Shown here: positions 1-7,706 of the stretch, piece after piece
Layout: each line of letters begins with the position of its first letter
Numbering within the stretch: the stretch's first letter is position 1
NCBI GenBank assembly: GCA_023261545.1
Contig: JAHFOS010000016.1
Span: forward strand, 1-43,846
Reading direction: 5' to 3'
DNA length: 43,846 nucleotides
Origin: a bacterium
GTDB lineage: Bacteria > Planctomycetota > JADGBV01
The notes under the pieces: model-generated
Databases searched by the model: none
Seen by the model: the letters and a program-made list of their open reading frames with translations, nothing else
What the model was told of the DNA's origin: nothing
Program-made: the position numbers and the translations under genes

Positions 1-77
1 CCGCCAGCTTGTTTTGGATCATGACAGTCTACAATCACCGTCGTCAAGCGGCCGGATTCCAGAGGACCTCGACATAA

Positions 78-1343
78 ATGCCACGGGTCTGGGCGACCGA
101 AAGCCATCGTCAAGCAGCACGGCGCGTCCTGTATTTTTTTGTGCTTTGTGCCATCGGGAATCTTGCCCGCGCTGACATCGTCAGCACCAGCGGCAATCTG
201 CGGTACGACGCAAATAACGACGGATCGTTCGAGGCGACCATGAACAGCAACGGTCTCGGCATCGGGACCAGCGCGCCTTCCGCCAACCTGCACGTGCTGG
301 GCAATGTCTATGTCACCGGCAATTTGGGCCTCCAAGCCTCCCAGCCCCTTTCCACGCTGGAGATCAGTGGCAGCCTGGGCCTGTCCCTTCAGACCATCAC
401 CGGCAATGCAACCTTGGGCGCCAACACCCTGGTGCTGGCGGACATGGCCACGGCGGCCAGCAACATCACGGTGGCTTTGCCCTATGCCGGCAATGCCCTT
501 GGCAGGACCTACCGGATCAAGAAGTCGAGCGGCAGTTACTCCCTCTGGCTCACGGGCGGGGGAAACTACATTGATAACGATATCCTGGCCACCCTGGACA
601 CCGCCACCTCCGGCTTTCCCAGCGTGGAGGTCCAGAGCGATGGAAAGCAGTGGTATGTCATCTCCGGCGGCACGGCCTCAACCACGGCCCTGAGCGCCAA
701 CCTTATCGGCTACTGGAAACTGGACGAGACCAGCGGCACCACGGCCTCCGACTCCAGCGGCAAGGGCCGCACGGGCACGCTCTACAATTGCACCTTCTCC
801 GCCAACAGCACTCCGGGCAAGGTGGGCGGTGCCCTGGTCTTCGACGGGGTGGACGATTACGTCGAGATTCCCGACACCGCGGGGGTGCCCATGGCCTACA
901 CCATGACAGCGTGGGTCAAACCCCTGAGCTCGGCCGGCAACCAGGCCATTTACTACCGCGGGCAGACCGGGGCCAACTCCTGGTGGGTGAACATCAACAA
1001 TATCCGCATCTTCCTGCCCGGGCCAAAATTCGAGGCGTTCCTATGGGACGGAACGCCTGAGACCGCCAGGGCGGGAAACACCTTTGTGACGGGCACCTGG
1101 TATTTCGTGGCCCATCGGGCCTATTCCGGCCAATCCGCGAACGCCCTGAAGTTGTATGTCAATGGGAATCTGGAAGCCCAGGCCTGGGCTGGAACCTACT
1201 CGGATTACGGCACCGCCTGGTATCTCGGCAAGAACGTTGACACGGTCTGGGATGATTTCAACGGCGTCATGGACGACGTCCGGCTCTACAACAAGGCCCT
1301 GTCCCAGGAGGAGATCAGGGCCCTCTACGACGCCTCGAAGTAG
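78..1343 (+). CDS. Secreted LamG-domain (jellyroll) protein with fibre-like N-terminal region
   Basis: This 421-residue protein begins with a basic stretch and a hydrophobic segment (about residues 16-30) ending in A-R-A, which fits a signal peptide cleaved near residue 32. Residues about 58-100 contain G-L-G-I-G-T-S-A-P-S-A-N-L-H-V, a pattern common in tail-fibre-like and large surface proteins of Bacteroidetes and PVC bacteria. Residues about 208-421 form a LamG/concanavalin-like domain: it opens with L-I-G-Y-W-K-L-D-E, has F-D-G-V-D-D-Y-V and W-V-K motifs, and ends with M-D-D-V-R-L-Y-N-K-A-L-S. Such domains bind glycans or act as adhesion modules; no catalytic residues are recognisable. 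It lies 40 bases upstream of the convergent AraC gene. The exact role and ligand are unknown. Confidence 0.8.
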   Translation: MPRVWATESHRQAARRVLYFFVLCAIGNLARADIVSTSGNLRYDANNDGSFEATMNSNGLGIGTSAPSANLHVLGNVYVTGNLGLQASQPLSTLEISGSLGLSLQTITGNATLGANTLVLADMATAASNITVALPYAGNALGRTYRIKKSSGSYSLWLTGGGNYIDNDILATLDTATSGFPSVEVQSDGKQWYVISGGTASTTALSANLIGYWKLDETSGTTASDSSGKGRTGTLYNCTFSANSTPGKVGGALVFDGVDDYVEIPDTAGVPMAYTMTAWVKPLSSAGNQAIYYRGQTGANSWWVNINNIRIFLPGPKFEAFLWDGTPETARAGNTFVTGTWYFVAHRAYSGQSANALKLYVNGNLEAQAWAGTYSDYGTAWYLGKNVDTVWDDFNGVMDDVRLYNKALSQEEIRALYDASK

Positions 1344-1383
1344 GGGACCGATTTCCTATCGGCCCTATCGGCTCGGCCGACCC

Positions 1384-2178
1384 TCAGGAAGAGATCCGAT
1401 GGTCTCGGAATCGTCGGGGAGGCAGACCCATCTGGCGTTTGAATAACTTGGAAAATCGGACCGGGTCCTCATAGCCGGCGCGGCGCGCCACCTCGTACAC
1501 ACGGCCTCCACCCTGGGCCAAGGCCAACGCCGCTTGTTGCATGCGGCAGAAGAGCAGATGCTCGAGGGGTGCGCGACCCACCAGCTCTCTGAAGCACCGA
1601 CGGAAGTGCCCGTAGGAGATTCCCAGGCGACGGGCCTCGCCGGCAAAATCCCTGGGCTCCCGGGGAGTTTTGCGCATCTCCTCGGCCAGCCTCAGGATTT
1701 CGTTCTCCCCGGTGGGCCTGGATTGCGGGGCCTTTCCCGCCCGCAGCAGCAACTGTTCCAGCAGCAAAGCGGCCTCGGGCTGGGGCTGGCCGGGATGCTG
1801 ACGCACTCTTTCCACCAGCTCGGCGAAGACCTCCCGGAAGGCCTCGGGCTCCAGCAGGGTCCGATAGCCCCTGGGGTCCAGGGACAGGAAGCCATCTTCC
1901 ATGATACGCCGGCCTCGGGGGCCGCGGAAAGTCACCCAGTAATGGTGCCAGAAGCCGCCGGGCTTGGCTGGAGCGTATTGATAGCTGTGGCGGGGATGGT
2001 GCCAGAAGACGGTGGGTTCCTGAAAAACCGTCTTGGGCCCGCGATTCACCGAGAAGATCATCGGTCCCCGCCAGCAGAGCTGAAGGTTGAAAAAATCCTG
2101 GAAAGACTGGTCAATGACGGCCCGGCAGCGGGACAGGTGATCCGCCATCACGAAGATCAGATCGTCAAAATAGACCAT
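1384..2178 (-). CDS. AraC-family transcriptional regulator
   Basis: The 264-residue protein has an N-terminal sensing region (about 1-150, rich in aromatic and histidine residues around 55-85, cupin-like) and a C-terminal double helix-turn-helix domain. The first helix-turn-helix is near residues 176-200 and the second near 226-250, containing V-A-R-R-A-G-Y-E-D-P-V-R-F-S-K-L-F-K, a hallmark of the AraC family. In PVC bacteria such regulators usually sense sugars and sit beside glycan-use genes. The ATG at 2178 follows an A/T-rich leader with AAGGA about 13 bases upstream; an internal ATG at residue 11 is an alternative start. The target genes cannot be told from sequence; the adjacent divergent pseudopilin and convergent LamG gene are possible. 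Confidence 0.9.
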   Translation of the reverse strand: MVYFDDLIFVMADHLSRCRAVIDQSFQDFFNLQLCWRGPMIFSVNRGPKTVFQEPTVFWHHPRHSYQYAPAKPGGFWHHYWVTFRGPRGRRIMEDGFLSLDPRGYRTLLEPEAFREVFAELVERVRQHPGQPQPEAALLLEQLLLRAGKAPQSRPTGENEILRLAEEMRKTPREPRDFAGEARRLGISYGHFRRCFRELVGRAPLEHLLFCRMQQAALALAQGGGRVYEVARRAGYEDPVRFSKLFKRQMGLPPRRFRDHRISS

Positions 2179-2261
2179 AAAAAAATAAAATTCCTTAGTT
2201 ACATAGTAAAAACTGCAGTACGATTACGATCAAAAGAGACAATAACAGATCACTTCCGCTA

Positions 2262-2290
2262 TGGATTTTATATCTTTATTAATCTATACT
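2262..2290 (+). promoter_or_regulatory. Possible sigma-70-like promoter for the pseudopilin gene
   Basis: The stretch 2179-2337 between the divergent AraC and pseudopilin genes is far richer in A and T than its surroundings. TATACT at 2285-2290 is a good -10 element. TGGATT at 2262-2267, 17 bases upstream, is only a weak -35. It points to the gene starting at 2338. This rests on base patterns alone. Confidence 0.3.
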
Positions 2291-2337
2291 GGGGTCAGCC
2301 TCATGTGCCACGGGATGCAAAAAGACAGGAACGCCGC

Positions 2338-3168
2338 ATGACCCGCTGGCGCCGCAAGGCCCCACATTATTTCACGCTGGTCGAACTCCTTGTGGTGTGC
2401 GCGATCCTGGCCATCCTGTTTTCGCTCATTTTGCCGGCGTTCAAAAAAGCGCTCTACCAGGCCCGGCTCATCACCTGCGCGAGCACGCAGCATCAATGGG
2501 GAATTGTTTTGACAAACTACGCGAACGACTTTGACGGTTGGTATCCCCAACGGGAAGTGAATCAATTTTCCGGGAACCCGCAGGCGATGAATTTGAGCTG
2601 CGATCCCTATGACGACCGGCCCAAGATCATGCCTTATTTCGGTGGAGTGACCAATGAAATCGGGTATTGCGCGCTCAACCCCGTGCCTTTTGATATCATG
2701 AGCATCCAAGGGTATGCCGTCGTTTGCGCGGGATACGAAATGTGGTATGGGGGATTCATCAACAGGGGGGATGCCAAAAGCGGTTTGCTGCGGGAAGGGA
2801 AGCCCTCGCAATGGACCTTTAATGATAAGTCCTACGAGTTCGACGTCCTGCTGACGGACACGGATTACAATTTGCCTTCGCGGCCCTACCAGTTGAGCTC
2901 GCATCCGGATTCTTCGGATGTCCTGACTCAAGGACGAACGGCCATCGCCCCATGGTTTATCTGGGCGGGGTACTCCAGTTGGGAAGCCAAGGGCGCCGTG
3001 CGCGGCACGATTGACCGAAACTTTCTTCACGGCGATCTCTCCGTGAAGACGATGCTGGAGATTGAAAACAATTTTGGGTCAACCATCTACGACTATCGGT
3101 TGATACCCCTGCCCTGTCATCCCGCATCCTCCGACTACTCCTGGGGCTACCTTCCGCCAAGTCGTTAA
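2338..3168 (+). CDS. Type II secretion / type IV pilin-like pseudopilin
   Basis: This 276-residue protein has a short basic leader followed by F-T-L-V-E-L-L-V-V and a hydrophobic helix (about residues 12-34), the class III prepilin signal. The glutamate at +5 of the mature protein is kept, but the residue before the cleavage site is tyrosine rather than glycine. After the helix comes Y-Q-A-R and a cysteine-containing segment with W-G-I-V-L-T-N-Y-A-N-D-F-D-G-W-Y-P, as in the many pseudopilins of Lentisphaerota and Planctomycetota. A degenerate G-D-L-S-V remains near the C-terminus where the family often has a H-x9-D-G motif. The ATG at 2338 is preceded by AGGA; the frame is open much further upstream but that stretch is antisense to the AraC gene. 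No secretion machinery gene is adjacent. Confidence 0.85.
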   Translation: MTRWRRKAPHYFTLVELLVVCAILAILFSLILPAFKKALYQARLITCASTQHQWGIVLTNYANDFDGWYPQREVNQFSGNPQAMNLSCDPYDDRPKIMPYFGGVTNEIGYCALNPVPFDIMSIQGYAVVCAGYEMWYGGFINRGDAKSGLLREGKPSQWTFNDKSYEFDVLLTDTDYNLPSRPYQLSSHPDSSDVLTQGRTAIAPWFIWAGYSSWEAKGAVRGTIDRNFLHGDLSVKTMLEIENNFGSTIYDYRLIPLPCHPASSDYSWGYLPPSR

Positions 3169-3192
3169 ATGCGGAGGTCGGGTCGCGCGCCC

Positions 3193-4053
3193 TCACAGCG
3201 TCACGCGCTGGCGGCGCCATGCGCGCGGCGAGAGATCCGTCATTTCCTTGAAAAGTCGCGAAAAATGGAAGGGATCGGGGATCCCCACGCGGCGCCCCAC
3301 CTCGCTGACGCGCAGCCCGGTTTCGGCGAGCAAGCGCTGGGCGCTCTCGATGCGCCGCGCCTTCAACCAATCCATGGGCGTGACGCCAAGGCGAACACGG
3401 AAAAGGCGGATGACGCCTGAGGGGCTGCGGCCCGCGGCGCTGGCGAGATCGCGGAGGGTGAGGGGCTCAGACAAGCGCTCCAGGACCGCTGCCATCGCCA
3501 ACTCCAGGGGTTCGCTGAGCCGGGGATTTTCTTTGACCACCACGTGGAAGCGCGCCATCTCATGGAGCAGGAGGCTCCCCAGCCAGCGCGCGACCTCCTC
3601 GTCCGGCGCTCCCGACCCGAACATTTCCACCGCGGCTTCAGCCAGGTGCCGCAGCACGGGATGCCGGGAAATCCGGCCCAGAACAGGCGCTTCAAGCCCT
3701 TCCAGGGCGACGTCACGCCGCCAGGCCACCTGGTACAGTGGGTGCCGGGGGTGGTGCGGCACTTCAAAGCACACGGGGACGCGGCGGTCATGACAAGGGA
3801 TGAGGTGCACACCCGCCACAAGAGCGGGCCGCCGCGCATCGGCGCGATAGCGGATGCGATGGCGCCACGGCAGGATCAGCAAGCCATTATCTTCCAGCGT
3901 GAAGGGCCTATCATCGGCCATAACTTGAACCTGACCCGCCAGGGCCCAGAGCAGCATGCGGCTGCCGACGGACGGATGATCCACGATTTGGGAACCAGCA
4001 AACTGATAGCGATTGGCATAGGCGACGACGCAGTCCTGACCCGAGAAGCTCAC
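3193..4053 (-). CDS. AraC-family transcriptional regulator
   Basis: This 286-residue protein has an N-terminal cupin-like sensing domain (about 1-100, including P-F-T-L-E-D-N-G-L-L-I-L-P, typical of AraC arm-binding domains) and a C-terminal AraC DNA-binding domain. Helix-turn-helix 1 is near 199-222 (L-R-D-L-A-S-A-A-G-R-S) and helix-turn-helix 2 near 247-271 (V-G-I-P-D-P-F-H-F-S-R-L-F-K). Translation probably begins at GTG 4053, because an in-frame stop lies nine bases further upstream. It is divergent from the PhyH-like/DUF6259-like pair with 154 bases between them, and the dyad at 4075-4105 falls in that gap. It is therefore a good candidate for the local regulator of that pair. Only 24 bases separate its stop from the convergent pseudopilin. 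Confidence 0.9.
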   Translation of the reverse strand: MSFSGQDCVVAYANRYQFAGSQIVDHPSVGSRMLLWALAGQVQVMADDRPFTLEDNGLLILPWRHRIRYRADARRPALVAGVHLIPCHDRRVPVCFEVPHHPRHPLYQVAWRRDVALEGLEAPVLGRISRHPVLRHLAEAAVEMFGSGAPDEEVARWLGSLLLHEMARFHVVVKENPRLSEPLELAMAAVLERLSEPLTLRDLASAAGRSPSGVIRLFRVRLGVTPMDWLKARRIESAQRLLAETGLRVSEVGRRVGIPDPFHFSRLFKEMTDLSPRAWRRQRVTL

Positions 4054-4074
4054 GAGTGCTCATTATGTACAATA

Positions 4075-4105
4075 ATTAGCATTTAACAAGCTTGTTTTAG
4101 CTAAT
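4075..4105. promoter_or_regulatory. Dyad-symmetric operator candidate between the AraC gene and the dioxygenase gene
   Basis: The centre AACAAGCTTGTT (4085-4096) is a perfect 12-base palindrome. It is flanked by ATTAGC (4075-4080) on the left and GCTAAT (4100-4105) on the right, also complementary, with inner spacers of four and three bases. A -10-like TACTAT at 4105-4110 with TTTAAC 17 bases upstream overlaps the dyad, so a bound protein could control the downstream PhyH-like gene. The local sequence is much more A/T-rich than the neighbouring genes. Confidence 0.45.
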
Positions 4106-4207
4106 ACTATCCATGTTCATGAAATTTTAGCCATTTTTCCAGACGGCTTTGCGTCTATCCTCCAATTTATTCCCTTTGTCTTTTTTAGAGCTTTTGGAGC
4201 TGCGCTT

Positions 4208-5086
4208 ATGGCTGCCGTTGTCATGGACACCGTCCTTCCCTTCGTGGATTTCACGAGCCTGCTGCCCCATCCTGAAAAATTGCGCCTTCAGGCTCAGGAG
4301 CTGGGCTACGCCTGTTTCCGGGGGCTTCTCCCGCCCGCGGACGTCATGGATTTGCGCCGGCGCATCCTGGAGCTCTGCTCAGGAGAGGGATGGCTGGACG
4401 CCGGTGCTCCCATCCTTGCTGGAATCGCCGCCAAGGGCTGCCGCGTTGTGGAGGGCGAGGCGGCTTGGTTCCGCTTCTATGCCAAAGCCCAACGCCTGCG
4501 CGCCTTTCACGCCTTGAACCATCACCCCGCCCTTTTGGCGGCCATCGGTGCCCTGATCGGCGGGCCGGTTCTGCCCCATCCCAGGGTGATTTCCAGGGTG
4601 GTCATGCCCGGCACGGCGCGGCACACCACGCCACCGCACCAGGATTATTGGTACATTCACGGGACGAGGGAAACCTGGACGACGTGGCTGCCCTTGGGCG
4701 ACTGTCCGAGCGAGCTCGGTGGGTTGGCCTTGCTGCCGGGATCCCATCTGCGCGGCGTACTGCCCATGAGGCCATCCCTGGGACCCGGTGGCCAGGAGGT
4801 GGACGCGGACCTCGCGGGCGACTGGCACACGGGCCCCATGCACTGCGGAGACGTCCTCGTCTTCAACAGCCTCACGGTGCATCAGGCCCGGGACAACCAC
4901 ACCGCGGACCGCGTGCGACTTTCGGCGGACTTCCGCTACCAGTCGCCGCAAGAACCCATCGATCCGGCGTCGCTGCGTCCGCACGGTGACGTTGTCTCGT
5001 GGGATGACATCTACGCGGGTTGGCCAGCGGAGGATCCGCTGAAGTCCTACTGGAAACAGACGAACCCGTCACCATGCGCCCGATGA
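4208..5086 (+). CDS. Phytanoyl-CoA dioxygenase (PhyH)-family Fe(II)/2-oxoglutarate oxygenase
   Basis: This 292-residue protein matches the PhyH family in size and motifs. The iron-binding facial triad is visible as H144-Q-D146 and H225 (in V-H-Q-A-R-D-N), followed by arginines R235 and R237, one of which would bind 2-oxoglutarate. The intervening W-T-T-W-L-P-L-G-D and L-L-P-G-S-H segments are typical family signatures. Family members hydroxylate small molecules or lipids using oxygen and 2-oxoglutarate; the substrate here is unknown. GGAG sits nine bases before the ATG. The gene overlaps the start of the DUF6259-like gene, so the two are probably one operon. In PVC genomes such proteins often accompany carbohydrate or sulfated-glycan genes, but this is context rather than proof. 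Confidence 0.85.
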   Translation: MAAVVMDTVLPFVDFTSLLPHPEKLRLQAQELGYACFRGLLPPADVMDLRRRILELCSGEGWLDAGAPILAGIAAKGCRVVEGEAAWFRFYAKAQRLRAFHALNHHPALLAAIGALIGGPVLPHPRVISRVVMPGTARHTTPPHQDYWYIHGTRETWTTWLPLGDCPSELGGLALLPGSHLRGVLPMRPSLGPGGQEVDADLAGDWHTGPMHCGDVLVFNSLTVHQARDNHTADRVRLSADFRYQSPQEPIDPASLRPHGDVVSWDDIYAGWPAEDPLKSYWKQTNPSPCAR

Positions 5087-7299
5087 GCGGGAAAGGCCCC
5101 CTGTACGGGGCGAGGCTGCGGGGGGGGGACCTCGTCCTCACCTTGGATCCAAAAACCGTCCGGATGCTGTCGCTCCGTGTCGCGGGCGAGGAGTTTTTGA
5201 GTCCTGGTGGCGGCGCGCTTTGTCGCCTGCAATTGCTCAATGCCGTCGGCAACCCGCGACGTCTCAGCGATAGCGATGCCCGGAACCGCAAATTCATGAA
5301 GATGGCCAGAGATACATGGCGCATCCGCCTGGAACGGCTCGCGGATCTCGATCTGGCGGTGGAGCTCATGCTGCACGTGGATGCCACGGGAGCCATCCAG
5401 TGGCGGGCCGGCGTCGAGAACCGCACGCGCGAGCGCCTGGAGTGGATTGACTTCCCGAGCCTCAGCCTGCGCGGGGATTTTGTCGCTCAGGGTGGGCGCG
5501 CCCGCCTGTTTTGGCCCGGCAATGAGGGTTGCCTCATAGAGGATCCAGCCATCCGACAGGGCAGTTGGTTCCGCTATAACGCGCCGCAGTATCCCTCTCC
5601 CGGTTTGGGTGGCGCTTATCCTGGCCCCTGCCCCATGCAGTTCATGGCGTATTTTCGCGCCAAGCTGGGGCTCTACATCGCGGCCCACGACCCCGACGGC
5701 CACACCAAGCACATCGAGTTCGATCTCGCGCACGCCACCGTTCGCCCCGAATTCGCGCATTTCACCGCAGGCCACGGCGCCGGGCGCTTGAAGCTGCCCT
5801 ATCCCATGGTGCTGCGCGCCTTCAAGGGCGACTGGTACGATGCCGCGACGCTCTATCGCGACTGGTCCCTGCGGCACCTCAAGACTCTGCCCGCCACGGT
5901 GCGCGCCAACCAGCGATTCCCAGCGTGGGTTGCCGAGCCGCCGCTGGTCGTCATCTACCCCGTGACCGGTCGCGGCTCCCATAGCGGGCCGACCCGCCCC
6001 AACGAGTATTTCCCTTTGAAGCGCGCCCTGCCCGCGCTCGATGGTCTGGCGGCCAGGCTGGACACCAAGCTCATGGCGTTGCTCATGCACTGGGAGGGAA
6101 CGGCCCCCTGGGCACCGCCCTACACATGGCCGCCCCGGGGGGGGGCTAAGGCCATGGAGCGCTTCGCCGGGGAGCTCCAACGCCGCGGTCACAAGCTCGG
6201 GCTTTACTGCTCGGGGACGGGCTGGACGCAGTTCGCCAACACCGGCAGCGGCCGCTACAACCGGGAACGGGAGTTCGCGAAGCGCAAGCTCGCGCGCTTC
6301 ATGTGCCGGGGTCCGCGGCATGAGATGGTTTCGCGGAACTGCAATACGGACGACCTCCGCTGGGGCTACGACATCTGCGCCGCGACCCGTTTCGCGCGCG
6401 AAGTCATGCGCGCGGAAGCCCTCAAGATAGCGGCAGCGGGCGTGGACTACATTCAACTTTTCGATCAGAACCTCGGCGGCGGCGGCATGCTCTGCTACAG
6501 CGACGTTCACGGCCATCCCCCGGGCCCGGGTCCATGGCAGCGGCGGGCGATGTCGCGGATGTTCGCGGACATCCTGCGCGCGCTGCGCCGCGCGGGACGG
6601 GAAACGGTACTGGGTTGCGAGGGTACCGCGGCCGAGACTTTCCTCGGTGAGCTTCCGGTCAACGATTTGCGCTGGAACTTCAATTTCGAAATAGGCACGC
6701 CGGTGCCCGCCTTCTCCTACGTCTATCACGAATACGTTCGCAACTTCCAGGGCAACCAGTGCATCATCCTGGACACTTTGGACGAGAAGCGGTCGCCGCT
6801 GAATTTTTTCTACCGGTTGGCTTATTCCTTCGCGGCGGGCGACGCGCTCACCGTCATCCTCAAGGACGGCGGGGAAATCCATTGGGGATGGTGCGTCTCC
6901 TGGGATCTGAGGCCGCCGCCCCAGATAGCAGCCTGTGCTTTCATCCGCGATCTCCTGGAGTGGCGTCGCGAGGCGGCCAGGGACTATCTTGTGGATGGGC
7001 TGATGCTCAAGCCTTTCGATCTCCAAGGAGCGACGCTGGAGCCTATCTATCTGCGGCGCGGCGACGCGCTCCGCATCCCCGCCGTCCTCACCTCCCGATG
7101 GCGGTCGCCCTCAGGGGGCGAGGCGCAAATCTGCGTCAATTGGACGGATCGCCCGCGGCGCGTGCGCGTGCGCGGTGTCTGGGCCGAGGGTTGCGCCCTA
7201 CGCCGTGCGCCGCGCGCCGCGGTTTCAAAGGTGAGAGGCCGTTCTCCGATCCTCGACTTGCCGCCTTTCGCGGCGGCGCTGTTGGAAAAGACGCCCTGA
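5074..7299 (+). CDS. DUF6259-like, TIM-barrel glycoside-hydrolase-like protein
   Basis: The protein has about 741 residues and no signal peptide, so it is probably cytoplasmic. The N-terminal third (about 1-260) looks like a beta-sandwich domain (sugar-hydrolase type: repeated W-x-R and N-R-T-R-E-R-L-E-W-I-D-F). The middle looks like a TIM barrel, with L-M-A-L-L-M-H-W-E, G-L-Y-C-S-G-T-G and Y-I-Q-L-F-D-Q-N strands. D464 and E516 (in G-C-E-G-T-A-A-E) sit at barrel strand ends and are candidate catalytic acids. The C-terminal 100 residues are beta-rich. The overall pattern resembles the DUF6259 family of PVC bacteria and Bacteroidetes, which is not characterised biochemically to my knowledge. 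Starts at 5074 and 5083 are both possible; the latter gives an ATGA overlap with the dioxygenase stop. Confidence 0.65.
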   Translation: MRPMSGKGPLYGARLRGGDLVLTLDPKTVRMLSLRVAGEEFLSPGGGALCRLQLLNAVGNPRRLSDSDARNRKFMKMARDTWRIRLERLADLDLAVELMLHVDATGAIQWRAGVENRTRERLEWIDFPSLSLRGDFVAQGGRARLFWPGNEGCLIEDPAIRQGSWFRYNAPQYPSPGLGGAYPGPCPMQFMAYFRAKLGLYIAAHDPDGHTKHIEFDLAHATVRPEFAHFTAGHGAGRLKLPYPMVLRAFKGDWYDAATLYRDWSLRHLKTLPATVRANQRFPAWVAEPPLVVIYPVTGRGSHSGPTRPNEYFPLKRALPALDGLAARLDTKLMALLMHWEGTAPWAPPYTWPPRGGAKAMERFAGELQRRGHKLGLYCSGTGWTQFANTGSGRYNREREFAKRKLARFMCRGPRHEMVSRNCNTDDLRWGYDICAATRFAREVMRAEALKIAAAGVDYIQLFDQNLGGGGMLCYSDVHGHPPGPGPWQRRAMSRMFADILRALRRAGRETVLGCEGTAAETFLGELPVNDLRWNFNFEIGTPVPAFSYVYHEYVRNFQGNQCIILDTLDEKRSPLNFFYRLAYSFAAGDALTVILKDGGEIHWGWCVSWDLRPPPQIAACAFIRDLLEWRREAARDYLVDGLMLKPFDLQGATLEPIYLRRGDALRIPAVLTSRWRSPSGGEAQICVNWTDRPRRVRVRGVWAEGCALRRAPRAAVSKVRGRSPILDLPPFAAALLEKTP

Positions 7300-7356
7300 A
7301 ATTCCGTAATAGTTCAGGCCAGGAATCGCGCTTTTGCATTACGATACCGGTAGGCA

Positions 7357-7395
7357 GGCCCGTTCGTGCTGAGCTTGTCGAAGCATGAACGGGCC
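7357..7395. repeat. REP-like palindromic element 1
   Basis: The arms 7357-7369 and 7383-7395 pair over 13 bases with a single G-T mismatch, closing a 13-base loop that contains GAGCTTGTCGAA. Elements with the same core (GTTCGTGCTGAGCTTGTCGAAG and its complement) are scattered through many bacterial genomes as intergenic REP-like repeats. This one directly follows the DUF6259-like gene. Confidence 0.75.
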
Positions 7396-7405
7396 GCGAG
7401 GTCTC

Positions 7406-7461
7406 GCCGTTTGCCCTTCGACAGGCTCATCCCCCAAAGTGGGGGATCAAGGGCGAACGGC
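7406..7461. repeat. REP-like palindromic element 2 with nested hairpin
   Basis: The outer arms 7406-7418 and 7449-7461 pair over 13 bases with one mismatch. The left arm continues into CGACAGGCTC, related to the loop of element 1. Inside the loop is a second perfect hairpin, ATCCCCCA (7429-7436) with TGGGGGAT (7440-7447), that interrupts the usual core. A further partial core copy, CTCGACAGGGCTGAAC, follows at about 7464-7479. Confidence 0.7.
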
Positions 7462-7550
7462 TGCTCGACAGGGCTGAACTAATACGAAATCCCTTGGAGT
7501 CCAGCGTTCCTCCGGGGGCGCCGGCGCGCGGCGTCGCGTGTTGCATGACA

Positions 7551-7579
7551 TTGACACAGCCCTGCTTGCTCTATACGTT
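7551..7579 (+). promoter_or_regulatory. Promoter candidate for the Ehr-like operon
   Basis: A perfect -35 hexamer TTGACA at 7551-7556 is followed after 17 bases by TACGTT (7574-7579), a moderate -10; TATACG at 7572-7577 is an alternative with 15-base spacing. The start would leave an untranslated leader of about 120 bases before 7707. Confidence 0.4.
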
Positions 7580-7706
7580 GCGCGCGGTGCTTTTGATGCC
7601 GAGCGTCACACTGCTTTACGGTGCATTTGCCGCGCGCCTTTTTGCGCTGTGATGGAACGCTGTTGGCGTTGACGGGGCCAGACGCCATGGCGATCCAAGA
7701 TCGGCC

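Larger units (their letters stand above)
7300..7706. other. 407-base gene-free stretch with palindromic repeats and a promoter candidate
   Basis: No convincing protein is encoded on either strand. The left half carries two REP-like palindromes (7357-7395 and 7406-7461, listed separately). The right half, 7480-7706, has a possible promoter at 7551-7579 and a leader of about 120 bases before the first gene of the membrane complex. No trace of a NuoL/HyfB-like coding sequence is visible. Confidence 0.6.

Noticed and set aside
1-77. Possible coding remnant at the window start.
   Set aside because: Too short to judge; no motif visible.
1534-2337. An N-terminal extension of the pseudopilin of about 268 residues.
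   Set aside because: It lies antisense to the AraC gene and precedes the prepilin leader, which must be near the N-terminus.
5047-7026. A 659-codon minus-strand frame.
   Set aside because: It is antisense to the DUF6259-like gene, which has coherent motifs; the minus frame has none.
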